Shown here: positions 18,556-29,061 of the stretch, piece by piece
Layout of the letters: every line of letters begins with the position of its first letter
Numbering within the stretch: the first letter of the stretch is position 1
Assembly: GCA_001936135.1 (NCBI GenBank)
Contig: CP012819.1
Span: 434,001-498,000 of the forward strand
DNA from: Saccharomycopsis fibuligera x Saccharomycopsis cf. fibuligera
Taxonomy: Eukaryota > Ascomycota > Saccharomycetes > Ascoideales > Saccharomycopsidaceae
Length of the DNA stretch: 64,000 nucleotides
Direction: 5' to 3'
The notes under the pieces: model-generated
Told to the model about the DNA's origin: nothing
The model's database searches: none
Seen by the model: the letters and a program-made list of their open reading frames with translations, nothing else
Made by a program: the position numbers and the translations under genes

Positions 18556-20931
18556 ATGCCCCGCAAGCAGAGATCGGCCCTTCTCCCGAACAACATCATC
18601 TTGTTGCAGAACTTGGTCAAGCGCGACCCGCAGTCCTACAGGGAAGAGTTTCTCCAGCAGTATGCGCACTACGAGTCTCTCAGAGACATCTTGATGGAAA
18701 ACAGCGCTCCCCAGGGCGACGAGAACGGCATCAGCGCCGAATTGCAGGAGCTCATTGGCTTCGTCACCGCGGTGTGCCCGTGCTACAAGAAGGAGACCGC
18801 CAGCTTCCCGCAGGAGTTGAAAGCCATCATCTCGCAGCACCACCGCGACTTGAGCCCCATGCTCCGCGAGAAAGTGATCCAGTGTCTTGTGATGTTGCGG
18901 AACAGAGACATCATCAGTGCCGAGAGTTTGATCCAAACGATCTTTCCTCTTTTGACCGAGTACAGCAGCAGCAACAACACCTCCGAGACCAACGCCAAGG
19001 CGTTGCGCAAACAGATCTTCAACACGCTTGTGTCGCTCTTGAAGGCCATGAACAGCGGCACGAAGGCCGCCAGGTTGAACAAAACCGTCCAGAACATGTT
19101 TCTCAGCGACTTGAACCGCGAGAACGCGCTCTTCATCACCAAGATCACCATCAAGTTGTGGTACGCCAAGATCTGGACCGACTCCCGCACCGTGGAAATC
19201 TTGGCCCAGTCCACCTTGAACGGCGACGTCAAGGTCGCGATTGCCGGCGCAAGGTTTTTCCTCGGCGCCGACAAGGACCTCTACGAGCACGGCGAAGACG
19301 ACTCAGACGACGAGAACATCGACATGTCGCAAATCAAGCACAACTTGAAGATCAACAAAAAGACCAGCAAGAGAGCCAAAAAGATGGAGTCCGCGGTGAA
19401 GACCATCAGAAGACGCCAAAATAAAGACTTGAACAAAAACACCACGTTGAATTTCTCCGCGGTGCAGTTGCTCAGAGACCCTCAGGGGTTTGCAGAGGGC
19501 TTGTTCAAGCAGCTCAGTGGTTCCGGGAACAGCGCCACAGCTGGCGCCGGCCGCCGTTTCACCATGGAACAGAAAATCATCTTTATGAATCTCATCAGCA
19601 GAATCGTGGGCGTCAACAAGCTTCAACTCTTGGGTCTCTACTCATACTTTCTCAAGTACTTGACTCCAAAACAGTTGGACGTTACCAAGATCTTGGCTGC
19701 TTGTGCCCAAGCGTCCCACGACTTGGTTCCTCCGGACGCTATTGCCACCGTGGTGCGCAAAATCGCCGACGAGTTTGTCAGCGACGGGGTGAGCACCGAG
19801 GTCTGTTCCGCTGGGTTGAACACCATCAGGGAAATCTTGAGCAGAGCTCCGTTGGCGATCAGTCCTGAATTGTTGCAGGATTTGACCGAGTACGCTAAAA
19901 GTAAAGCGAAGGCGGTGAACATTGCTGCCAAGTCATTGATCTCCTTGTACAGGGAGATTGCTCCAGAGATGTTGCATCGCAAGGACAGAGGCAAAGAAGC
20001 CAGCATGAAGTTGCAACAATCAAACCGCGCCTCGAATGACGGTAACAGCGGCAGCAAGTTGCAGTTCGGGGTTGAGCAGACTGTGCAGGGGATCCCTGGC
20101 ATTGAACTCTTGGAAAAATGGAGAGAACAGCAAGGTATCGACTTGGACAACCTTGACGAAAACGACGCAAAGGCATGGGAGGTCGAAGAGAAGGACAGCG
20201 ATGCTAGCGATGCGGATGACATTGACGGAGAATGGGTCACCGTGGAGTCCGACAGGGAGTACAGCATTAGCGGCAGTGAGGATGACGACGCCAGTTCCGA
20301 CAACGAAGACGCCGATAAAGAAATGGCTGACGGCGACAGTGACAGTGACAGTGACCTTGACCTTTCCGGCGACGAAGCTGAGGCTGCTGACGGCAGCGCT
20401 ACTCCGAAAGACCTCAAGAAGAAGCCAAAAACGCTTAGCAAAAAAGCCAAGCGCAGAAGAAGAGAAATCCAGGACAAAGAAGAACAGCAGCTCAACGGCA
20501 ATCCCGAGGAAGCGTTCAAGAAGCTCGCCGCCACCAGAATCCTCACGCCGGCCGACTTTGCCAAACTCGAGCAGCTCAAGATGGAAGCCGGTGTGCAGAA
20601 ACTTCTTGGAATCCGCGGCAAGCACGCCGGGGTCGCTAACGAGGAAGAGGTCGACGCAGACAACTTGGTTGGCTTGGTGAAGCGGAAGCAAACCAAAGAA
20701 GAGAGAATTGAGTCCATCAAGGAAGGCAGAGAAGGCAGAGAGAAGTTCGGCTCCAGAAGAGGCAAGATTGCAACACCGCACAGTACCACAAACCGGGAAA
20801 AGCAACGGAAAAAGAATTTCATCATGACGATCCATAAGAGACAGGTGCAAGGAAAGGCTAAGAGATCTTTGAGGGATAAGCAGAAGGTGTTGCAGGCTCA
20901 CCTCGAAAAGCAGAGAAGGAAGGGGCACTGA
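18556..20931 (+). CDS. SDA1: Sda1, nucleolar/nuclear factor for 60S subunit assembly and export
   Basis: 791 residues from the ATG at 18556 (yeast Sda1 has 767). The start MPRKQRSALLPNNIILLQNL and QSYREEFLQQYAHYESLRD follow the family from the first residues, so I prefer this over the upstream in-frame ATG at 18376, which would add a Phe-rich stretch. Helical-repeat NUC130/SDA1 domains fill residues ~1-500; an acidic Asp/Glu/Ser block lies at ~530-640; a basic C-terminus ends KRSLRDKQKVLQAHLEKQRRKGH. Sda1 joins pre-60S particles with Rix1/Rea1 and is required for passage through Start in S. cerevisiae. GC-rich third positions (AAG, GAC, TTG) leave long open frames on the other strand, which I treat as shadows. 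Confidence 0.96.
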   Translation: MPRKQRSALLPNNIILLQNLVKRDPQSYREEFLQQYAHYESLRDILMENSAPQGDENGISAELQELIGFVTAVCPCYKKETASFPQELKAIISQHHRDLSPMLREKVIQCLVMLRNRDIISAESLIQTIFPLLTEYSSSNNTSETNAKALRKQIFNTLVSLLKAMNSGTKAARLNKTVQNMFLSDLNRENALFITKITIKLWYAKIWTDSRTVEILAQSTLNGDVKVAIAGARFFLGADKDLYEHGEDDSDDENIDMSQIKHNLKINKKTSKRAKKMESAVKTIRRRQNKDLNKNTTLNFSAVQLLRDPQGFAEGLFKQLSGSGNSATAGAGRRFTMEQKIIFMNLISRIVGVNKLQLLGLYSYFLKYLTPKQLDVTKILAACAQASHDLVPPDAIATVVRKIADEFVSDGVSTEVCSAGLNTIREILSRAPLAISPELLQDLTEYAKSKAKAVNIAAKSLISLYREIAPEMLHRKDRGKEASMKLQQSNRASNDGNSGSKLQFGVEQTVQGIPGIELLEKWREQQGIDLDNLDENDAKAWEVEEKDSDASDADDIDGEWVTVESDREYSISGSEDDDASSDNEDADKEMADGDSDSDSDLDLSGDEAEAADGSATPKDLKKKPKTLSKKAKRRRREIQDKEEQQLNGNPEEAFKKLAATRILTPADFAKLEQLKMEAGVQKLLGIRGKHAGVANEEEVDADNLVGLVKRKQTKEERIESIKEGREGREKFGSRRGKIATPHSTTNREKQRKKNFIMTIHKRQVQGKAKRSLRDKQKVLQAHLEKQRRKGH

Positions 20932-21754
20932 GGAAAGCAAGCAAACAGTGTCGAGCCTTTTCTTTTCATATTATCGTTGTTGGAAACGCTTTTGTTTTCT
21001 GAGCTTGCTGAGCTTGTTTTTCGTTGTTCAAATAACGTACCGATCATGGCAATTGTGTGTTTACATTTTTTGCAAGCTTTTTATACGGTTTTTTTGTTGT
21101 GTTTTGTTTCTACCTTTTCATTTCCCTTTTTCGTTACTTGGCATGGTTAGAGTTTCATTTCCTATACATTGACATTATTTTCTATCTTCTAGTTTCTAGT
21201 TTCTGTTTTTTTGTCTTCATACACATAAATTCATTAGCATTCGTAATGAGTTAGTGTAAGCAAATAAGCAAGTAGATAGGCTGGCTGGGACGCTGTAGCA
21301 AGTCGAAGCGTTCCTGTTCTTTTCGTCCTTTTGGACCGTCTTTCTTTGAGCTTTGCCACATGTTGACGGCTTCGCCCTCAGGCCTTTTTACGCAGGCTTA
21401 CGATCCCCAGATCGGCTACTTAACTGGCCTGTGCGGTCGCTCCGGTTATTTTATTGACGCCTATATAATCAACGTATTTATATCCCCATCTTGGGCGGCC
21501 TCCCTCTGTAGTGCTACAGATACTACAACTATTGAAACCCGCGCCTCTCTTACTGGTCCGGTTTTCACAGTCCACCGCGGGCGCGTTTATTTGCTTTGCT
21601 GCTGAGATGGCTGCAATTCCTGTCTCCAATTTGCCTGCTGGGCACGACCGAGGCAACAGGCCTGCTTCCAGGAACGCGGCCGCCGCCTTCGCTGTTGCTG
21701 AGATCTTGTTCTCGTTGATGCTGCGCGTACGAGCGCCGCAAGCCGAACACCGAA
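20932..21754. other. Spacer between convergent SDA1 and VPS28
   Basis: The first ~330 bases are T-rich. From about 21290 to 21754 GC content rises and frames are open on both strands (to 112 codons on minus, no ATG start), without family signal. It may be transcribed 3' sequence or an unrecognised structured RNA. Confidence 0.45.
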
Positions 21755-22019
21755 TCACTCCAAACAGGTGTAGAAATTCTTGTATGCAGATTCCAAGTCA
21801 AATAGAAATTGTCTCGTGTCTTCGTCGTTCAATTCCTGGTCCACCTTCATATTATTCAACTTGACTAACCACGCAACGAGTTTTTTTCTGCCGTCAAAAT
21901 CAAGCTTACCAGCGCTACTGTTCTTTGTTGCACCGCTCTCATCACCAGGGCCTGCTTGCCCACCGGCTGAATCGCCGCTTTCAGAGCTCGCCTCGGAGCC
22001 GCTGGAGTCCACATCGTCG

Positions 22020-22051
<32 letters not shown>

Positions 22052-22258
22052 ACCAAGCACTAAATTGATCGACGTGATCAAGTCGGATAACAACGGATAC
22101 AACTGGTCTTTCGCCTTGTAATTCAACTTCAAAGCATCCATCAACGTGATGAAGCCTCCTGTTGCTTCCGCCACTGCACGGGACGAAACCCCCCTGCCCT
22201 TGCCGGGTTTGTCCTTATTTTCTGCTCCAGCGCTTGCCTTTCCCTTTCTCTTTTCCGC

Positions 22259-22291
<33 letters not shown>

Positions 22292-22861
22292 CTGCTGCTT
22301 TTGGTCGAGATCCAGGACGGAACTCTCCATGGTGGCGGGAACCCCGACCTCTATTCTTCTTGTCGCCAAGGGGCAGTTCACCTTATAGTTTGACTTGAAA
22401 TGCTGCAAACTGGGCCCAAACTGGGCACGAACTTCAGGCAACTTGAGCAACGAGTTGTACTGGTTGAGTAGCCTGAGGACTGTGGGCGTGTAATTGTCAA
22501 CTACCGTGCTGCTGCCACCGATACTTTCCTTATCGCCGTCGCGACCATGCTCGTTGCTGCCGCCGCTCGCGGAGGGGCCTCCCGCGCCTGCTTTCGCAAT
22601 CAAGGGGCCGTCCTTGAGGTACGACTTCTCAAGCTGGTCCAACACGACGATGATGGAGTACACCTCCGCTAGCGACTCGTAAACGTCGCGCATCGCATGG
22701 GCCGTGCCGTCGTATAGCTCGACCGGCTTGTTCAAGTTCGCGCTGAGGCCGGCGTTGTTCCTGGAGGACTGGATGCGGCTGAAGGACGGCGCGTGCACAG
22801 TGGCCACCGGGGCGTACGGCGGCGGCGGCTGCTGCTGCGGCGGCGGCGACGGGTTCTGCAT
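21755..22861 (-). CDS. VPS28: ESCRT-I subunit Vps28, with long low-complexity linkers
   Basis: 368 residues; yeast Vps28 has 242. The N-terminal core (about 40-170) contains PVELYDGTAHAMRDVYESLAEVYSIIV and LEKSYLKDGPLIAKA, the part that packs with Vps23 and Vps37 in the ESCRT-I head. The C-terminal four-helix domain (from about 240) reads ITLMDALKLNYKAKDQLYPLLSDL...NLVLGDD and ends DTRQFLFDLESAYKNFYTCLE; it binds ESCRT-II Vps36. Between and within these are a poly-Gln tract (~22255-22290), a Gly/Ser-rich loop and a poly-Asp run (~22013-22050), none of which belong to the family core. ESCRT-I sorts ubiquitinated membrane cargo into multivesicular bodies. Divergent from SKY1. Confidence 0.93.
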
Positions 22862-23065
22862 TGTGTTTCGCCTGGGACCTGGTCTGTGTGTTGCCGTGTA
22901 TGCTGGTGCTGTGTTGGTGATACTCCACCATGGCGTCGAGGGCGGTGCATGCCAATATCAACAGATTCGTGGCCCGAAAGTGCCTGCATCTTGGGTGGAG
23001 TGGCGATGGCGCTGGCGCAGACAACAGGGTCACGTGAATATATAACAGGTCACCCGCACGACACA

Positions 23066-23088
23066 GATTACGCAACGAGTACGTAATC
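23066..23088. repeat. Inverted repeat GATTACG / CGTAATC
   Basis: Seven-base perfect arms at 23066-23072 and 23082-23088 around a nine-base spacer. The spacing suits a dimeric (bZIP-like or zinc-finger) binding site. Confidence 0.6.
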
Positions 23089-23091
23089 AGG

Positions 23092-23103
23092 CGGAGGCCT
23101 CCG
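23092..23103. repeat. 12-bp perfect palindrome CGGAGGCCTCCG
   Basis: Perfect two-fold symmetry centred between 23097 and 23098. CGG...CCG ends resemble Zn2Cys6 binding half-sites with inverted geometry. Confidence 0.75.
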
Positions 23104-23123
23104 TCCCCGCGCGCTCCCGCGCA

Positions 23124-23149
23124 CCCGCTGCCGCGGCCGCGGCAGCGGG
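23124..23149. repeat. 26-bp perfect GC palindrome
   Basis: Arm CCCGCTGCCGCGG (23124-23136) is followed at once by its reverse complement (23137-23149). All but two base pairs are G:C. Confidence 0.92.
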
Positions 23150-23209
23150 ACGCCCTTTATCGGCGCTACGCGCTGGACAGCAGAGCGTCGAGCGGCAACG
23201 GGGACCGCC

Positions 23210-23239
23210 GCGCACAGGGCGCCGCGGCGCCCTGTGCGC
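23210..23239. repeat. 30-bp perfect GC palindrome
   Basis: Arm GCGCACAGGGCGCCG (23210-23224) is followed at once by its reverse complement (23225-23239). Confidence 0.92.
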
Positions 23240-24037
23240 TGTGCAAGTGTACGTGCCAGACTACGATAGCCGAGAGCAAAGAGCATACAAGAGCTCAAAG
23301 AAACCGTGTAGCGGTCGAGGGTGTATGTGGCGAGCGTTATCGGTTACCTGTTGTCTGTTGTCTGCTGTCTGCTGTCTGTTGTCTGTTGCCTTGGAAAAGC
23401 AGAGCGGGTATATGCTATGGCGTGGAGCATTGCAGAGCGCGGCCGTCGGGCAATGGCCATCTCCCAGACACTAAGCGACTCATCCTTGGGAGCTCGAGAT
23501 CTCACCAGCTGCTGCTGAGTGACCACCAGCCCAGCAGAGCGAGTTTAGTGGATTAGTGGATCAACACCAGCTCTTCTTGCGATCGCTTGCTCCTTGCTCC
23601 TTGCTCTTTGCTCTTTACTCTTTACTCGCTCTCCGTTATACACCGACGGCTAATCGTCTCTGCCATTGCCACTATCTTATCTTGCGGTTCTTGGTCTCTT
23701 ATCTGCCCGCATCCCCCCACGGCAAACATCCTACGTCTGCTACACACACCCACAGAGATCCTCTCCCTGCGGTCTCTTTCCTTTGATCCATCCCCTTTCT
23801 CTTCTGTCGTTTTCCTTCCGCTCCGCAGCGCTAAGCGCCTCCATCTTCCTGCTCTGTTGCCAACCAAGATACCACTGCTCTCTGGTAAATGGCGCCTCCC
23901 TGAAGCCTGCTTCGTGGCCATCTGTTTCACTATCCTGAGCGCCCACACAGAGCTTCCTGCTGGGCACTTTTACCACCGCTTCTGCTCGCGCATATCCCTC
24001 CATCGCATCCCTTTGGTCGCCCAGCCCGCCGCCACCA

Positions 24038-24133
24038 ATGAGCAGCAGCATTATCCAGAACAGCGTTGCTGACGCTATATTGCGCATTGACCCGCCACGG
24101 CGAGAGCAGTCTTCGCCGAAGCGCCTGCTCCGT

Positions 24134-24174
<41 letters not shown>

Positions 24175-27142
24175 GCTGGCGCTGCTGCCGCCGCCGCCGC
24201 CGCCGCCCGTACAATCCTGCTCCTCGTCCCCCGGCGCTCCTCGCCCGGAGAAGTCATGTGGCAGCAAGGACGAAAACAACATGGCAGCCGGCGATGACGC
24301 ACTCTACTCTGACAGCGACGACGACAGCGACAGCGACGACAACGACATCGACTTCACCAAAGAAGAAGACCTCGGCTACTACCAGCAGGGCGGCTACCAT
24401 CCGGCCAAAATTGGCGACATCTACGGTGATCGCCAGCAGTACCAAATCGTCCGCAAGTTGGGCTGGGGACATTTCTCCACGGTCTGGCTTGCTCGCGACA
24501 AAGAGTCCAAATCCTACGTCGCCGTCAAGATCATCAAGTCGGCCAAAAAATACATGCTTGCCGCCATTGACGAGATCAAGCTTTTGAAGCGCTCCAACGC
24601 GGGCTCAGACCAGCATCCGGGCAAAGCCCACATTGTCAAGTTGCTAGATTACTTTTTGTTGACGGGTCCTAACGGAGACCATGTCTGCATGGTGTTTGAG
24701 GTCTTGGGCGAACACATGTTGGAGTTGATCAACAAGTTTCATGATTTGTATGCCCAGTACAAGGAGTTGTCCTGCGGTGGTGCGACGTCAAGCGAGTCCT
24801 CTTCGTTGAACGCCGGGCAAGCAGCCACCGCCACCACGCTCCCAAGCTCAACGGCGTCGTCTGCGTCCCTCAGCAACAGTAACTTCAACTTGAACGACCT
24901 GATCTCGTTCGGCGAGGCCACGTCAAACGTCTATGTGTTGGACAAGATCTTCAAAGACTACTATGGCGGGTTGCCAATTCCGTTGGTCAAACGTATTTCC
25001 AAACAGCTCTTGCTAGCCCTCGATTACCTACACCGCGAATGTGGGCTAATCCACACCGACCTCAAGCCGGAAAACATCTTGATTGAAATAAAAAATGTCA
25101 ACAAGGTGGTTGATATCATTCGCCAAGAGGAAAGAATCATCAAGCAGCGCAAAAACTCCCTCAAGTCATTTGCGAGAACAAATAGCTCGGTGTCCACTGC
25201 GAATACCTCAGCTTCAACTCACGCAACGTCTTTCGGAGCTGCCGCTGGCGCTGCCGCCATGCCCGGAAGTTTCAGCTCAGTCGCAAATAAACGAAAATTA
25301 AGCATTGTGACCCTGAACCTGCAAGGAATTGACAATGCTACCGGCACCGGCATCACCCCAACGACTCCAACTACCCCAGCATCGTCATCGAGACGAGTTC
25401 TGAGAAAAAATTCCACCCCTATTGTTAGCTCTAAACCCTTGCCTTCTCCCATCTTGAGAAAGTCTAGTATATGGTCTTACTGTTATGGTGATGCCGCTGG
25501 CGCCGCCAGCCCGTCTTCTTCAAGTACCCAGTTTTCCTTAGACAGCTCACCATTGAAGATTAAGCAGCAGTCAGGCTCCTTTAGTGGTGGCCCCTCTGGC
25601 GGCCGATTGTTTGATAAATTCAATTTCGCTGGCGAAATTGTTCGAAATTCTTCAAATAATAATGGTTGTAGTGAGAGTTCTGTAAAAAATAATAATAATA
25701 ATAATAACAACAGCAACAACAACAATATAGCAAATTCATTTGGTAAACTTTCTGTCAATGACGACAATGCGAGATTCAAGAATGATAATCCGTTAGTGTC
25801 CAATTTGTCGCGGCAGCTCAATGCTGACATCACTGCACTAGCCAATACGCCCCTCAACAATACCGATACAACCGAAGACGTCCGCCTTTTGGAAGATGAA
25901 CTTGAAGAGCTTGACCAAAACATCAATATCAAGATTGCCGACTTGGGCAACGGCTGTTTTGTCGACCATCATTTCACTGAAGCGATCCAAACTCGAGAAT
26001 ACCGGTCCCCAGAAGTGATCGTTGAAGCTCCATGGGGCTGCAGTGCTGATATTTGGTCTGCTGGCTGTGTAATATTCGAATTAATTACTGGCCGATTTGC
26101 CTTCAAGCCAAGATCCAAAAATTCTTCTTTCGAACGTGATGCTGAGCACTTGGCCAAAATTATCAGCATGGTTGTGGATGAAGAAGATTTCAGAAAGAGT
26201 AAAGCGTGCTTTGACTACTATGACAAGTACTTTTTTGACGACGATAATCGCTTCGTGAGACGCAAGATCAAAGACTTGCCTGTTCCGCCACCACCGGGAT
26301 TTGATCTAGACAAAATCATGCGTACCAAACTGTCAGATTTCTTCAACACCAAGGGCAACAAGTGCGGGCCATTCATTTTTCCTTACGAATTATACGAATT
26401 TTCTCACTTGGGCAAGAAGTTTTTCGATCCTTTGGTCACGTCGCTTAGCCGCAATTCACACTATGTCCAGAAGCATCACTGGCCGAATTTCAAGTTTGTA
26501 AAGTTGTTGAAAGTATTGGTTGAACAGTACCATATTCCGGCAAGGGAAGCTACGGACATTAATGATTTTTTAATGCGGATGTTTGAAGTGCATCCGAAGT
26601 TCAGAGAGGATGCTGGGTCGTTGTTGAGCCATTGGTGGTTGAGGATTAGGACAGGGAAAGGTGGGTATTATGATGAGGATGATAATGGTGATGGTGCTGG
26701 TGCTGGTAATTATAATAATAATAATGACGATGATGATGACGGCGACGACATGGGTGAAGTGCCAGCGGCTTCCCCTACCCCAATTCCAACCCCCACGGGA
26801 GCAGGATCAGCAAACGCTGATACCACAGGAACCACAAGAGGAGCAACTGCAAGGGAAACAACTAAGAATGGCGCTGCTGGTATCAATCGGCCATTGGGCT
26901 CGTGCGGCGAGGATATTCCAGGATGGTATTTCGAAGAAGTGGAAAAAGTATGGAGTAACGCTGCTAAAAATTGTCTACTGAATGGCATCGAGGTTGATAG
27001 TCATGATGATGAGGAGGATTATGGTGATGATGATGATGATGATGAGGTGGATAGTGAGGATGATGATGAGGACGACGGAGATGAGAACGTGAATGACTAT
27101 AGTCAAAATTATGATGAAAACTATGATTATTACCATCGTTGA
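24038..27142 (+). CDS. SKY1: SR-protein kinase Sky1 (SRPK family)
   Basis: 1034 residues (yeast Sky1 has 742). The kinase starts near residue 134 with YQIVRKLGWGHFSTVWLARD; the ATP lysine is Lys164 in YVAVKIIKS; the catalytic loop HTDLKPENIL holds Asp341; the metal-binding segment is ADLGNG (Asp635). TREYRSPEVI and GCSADIWSAGCVIFELITG follow, as in SRPKs. The DLG in place of DFG and the HTDLKPEN loop are SRPK hallmarks. A spacer of about 260 residues rich in Ser, Thr, Ala and Asn splits the two lobes, the position of the spacer in all SRPKs, here long. N-terminal poly-Gln and poly-Pro and a C-terminal Asp/Glu tail flank it. Sky1 phosphorylates RS-domain proteins such as Npl3 and affects polyamine and metal tolerance. 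Confidence 0.95.
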
Positions 27143-27402
27143 TTGTTAGTTATTGATTGCCAGTGCCTTGGTTTGGCTCTTTCGGGCCCACTTTACGTAT
27201 CTTTTGGACAAAGTCCCGTCTCTTTGCGAGGCATTATCTCCCTGGCATTTGACATATTGTTAAATTCCCAGCAGATCCCCATTTTCCATTGAATTTAATA
27301 GTAATCCGCTTTACCTCAAGTGCTAGATAGTGAAGGTCCTGATGCGGTTTTTCTCACTGCTCTAATTTCGTCTGTTTGTCTGTCTGTTTGTCTGTCTTTC
27401 CG

Positions 27403-27444
<42 letters not shown>

Positions 27445-29061
27445 CTTTCGATCTTTACTTTTACCAGTTTTTAATTCTTTTAGTGTGTTAATTTTATCTT
27501 TGATTTTTGCTCTTGCTTGCTTTTCTTTGCGAAACCTCGACTCCAGCTCGCTCGTCTCCTTTCTATTTTCTTCTTTTGCTTACTCTTTTGTGGTTTTATG
27601 TTTATTTCTATGATTATTATCCCAGTGCTTTTTTCCCTTCTAGTTCCTAGTATGGTTATGGGTAACTCATTATAAATTTTTCAGGTTTTTAATTAAAACT
27701 CTCTCTTTCAATTCGTTCTAGTAGGTTTATAGATATTGTTCACCTCTACTCAACGTACCGTACTATTGCTTTTATCCTTACGCCTGGAAGCCTACAACTA
27801 TGCAAGTCTGTTAGCTGACTATCGTTATCGAACTGAGGGTAGCTATAGCAACCTGTTCAAGCCACCCTTACTTGTATCTGAACCGAAACCACACCTAACA
27901 AGCCACATGCGAATGCTATATATAGGCTATTACATCGAAAGAGAGCAGCCAGCCAGATGATGATTGGGCGTGCAGTTTAAATAGCGCACCTGGCGTACCT
28001 TTTCAATTTCCATCGAATTCAGGAAAATCCATGATCCCATGTGTATCGTTCTGCATGCCACGGCAAGCGCCGCGGCAAAGGAAATGAAAAATTTCATGGG
28101 CAAGAGAGAAGCACAGACATTTCCCGCGCAATTGCGTAATTGCCGCGGGTTTCGTTTGACCAGTAGCTGTCAGCAGTGTATGCAAACTGCGGCAAGTGCT
28201 TCAATTACGGAGAACCGGGGATCCTCGGAGGGCGATCTTCTGTGTAGTAATAAAGTGTATAGACTCTAGACTCTATAGACTTTATTTATTAAGTCTGTGT
28301 CACGTATAAGCCAGCTAGCTGGCTTTGTGCTGAGCTGGCTTTGTACTGGGCGATCGATGGTTAATTAGCTAGAAATTGGTTTGGTTTGGGAGATACCCGG
28401 AATCCCGTCATTCTAGACCATGCGGTACATCGTGAATAGCAACAACTTTAAGCACGAGCAGCTCAAAGCAACGGCAAAGTTTGTTGCTGTGCGCTGAATA
28501 TTAATAACGATTGTCATTGGTACTCGACTATGGCTGCTGTTGTATCTAGAACCATCCATTCCAGGCCAATATGGGTGCTTGATGTCTGGTGTCTGATGAA
28601 TGTTAGTGCTGGTGGCAACCGGCGGCGGTCTAGGCAGCTGTAGCTGTCGTACAATTGTGGCACAGTGTAGGCTGTTGTTGTTGTTGTTGTTGTTGTCCTT
28701 GTTGTTTTTGTTCTTGTTGTTGTTCCGGTGGTCACCCGCCATGTCAAATCCCCAGGCAGTGTGCTGCAGTGATCTGCATCCATGACGATGAGGAGGCGTC
28801 AGCCACAGCACCAACATTTGCCATCACTTTCGACACTCTCGTACAGTAAATAAGTATATATACTGTATATATATGTATATATATATGTATATATATAAAT
28901 ATCAGATATTCGAAAATATATATGTACTCTATTGTGTGCAACTCCCATCCCACCAGTTGTTTTTATATTCTTTTTTTTGTCGTTGTTGATGGCATCGACA
29001 GCGCTTAGCTTGTCAACAGATCCTTTTACTTCGTTGCACTCTCCAAATAACACAGCCCATC
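27143..29061. other. 1.9-kb intergenic between SKY1 and the F-box gene
   Basis: Holds a (TCTG/TTTG)n microsatellite at ~27368-27400 running into a 40-base T run (27405-27444), a (TTG)n run at ~28673-28696, and an alternating TA-rich block (28853-28920). A TATA-like tatatata cluster at 28858-28905 could serve the gene at 29062. No conserved frame. Confidence 0.55.
27405..27444. repeat. 40-base poly(T) run
   Basis: Uninterrupted T on the plus strand, just after a (TCTG)n microsatellite and about 265 bases after the SKY1 stop. Confidence 0.9.

Larger units (their letters stand above)
22862..24037. other. GC-rich divergent VPS28-SKY1 promoter
   Basis: Holds four inverted repeats between 23066 and 23239 (listed separately) and a (CTGTCTGTTGT)-type microsatellite at ~23348-23388. 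Overlapping frames on both strands reflect GC content, not genes. The final 400 bases are C/T-rich, typical of a long 5' leader for SKY1. Confidence 0.6.

Noticed and set aside
18439-20940. Several 160-395-codon frames on the minus strand under SDA1, and 213-216-codon frames in another plus frame
   Set aside because: SDA1 has GC-rich third positions that suppress stops in other frames. Their translations are repetitive (Leu/Ser/Val or Arg/Gln) and match nothing.
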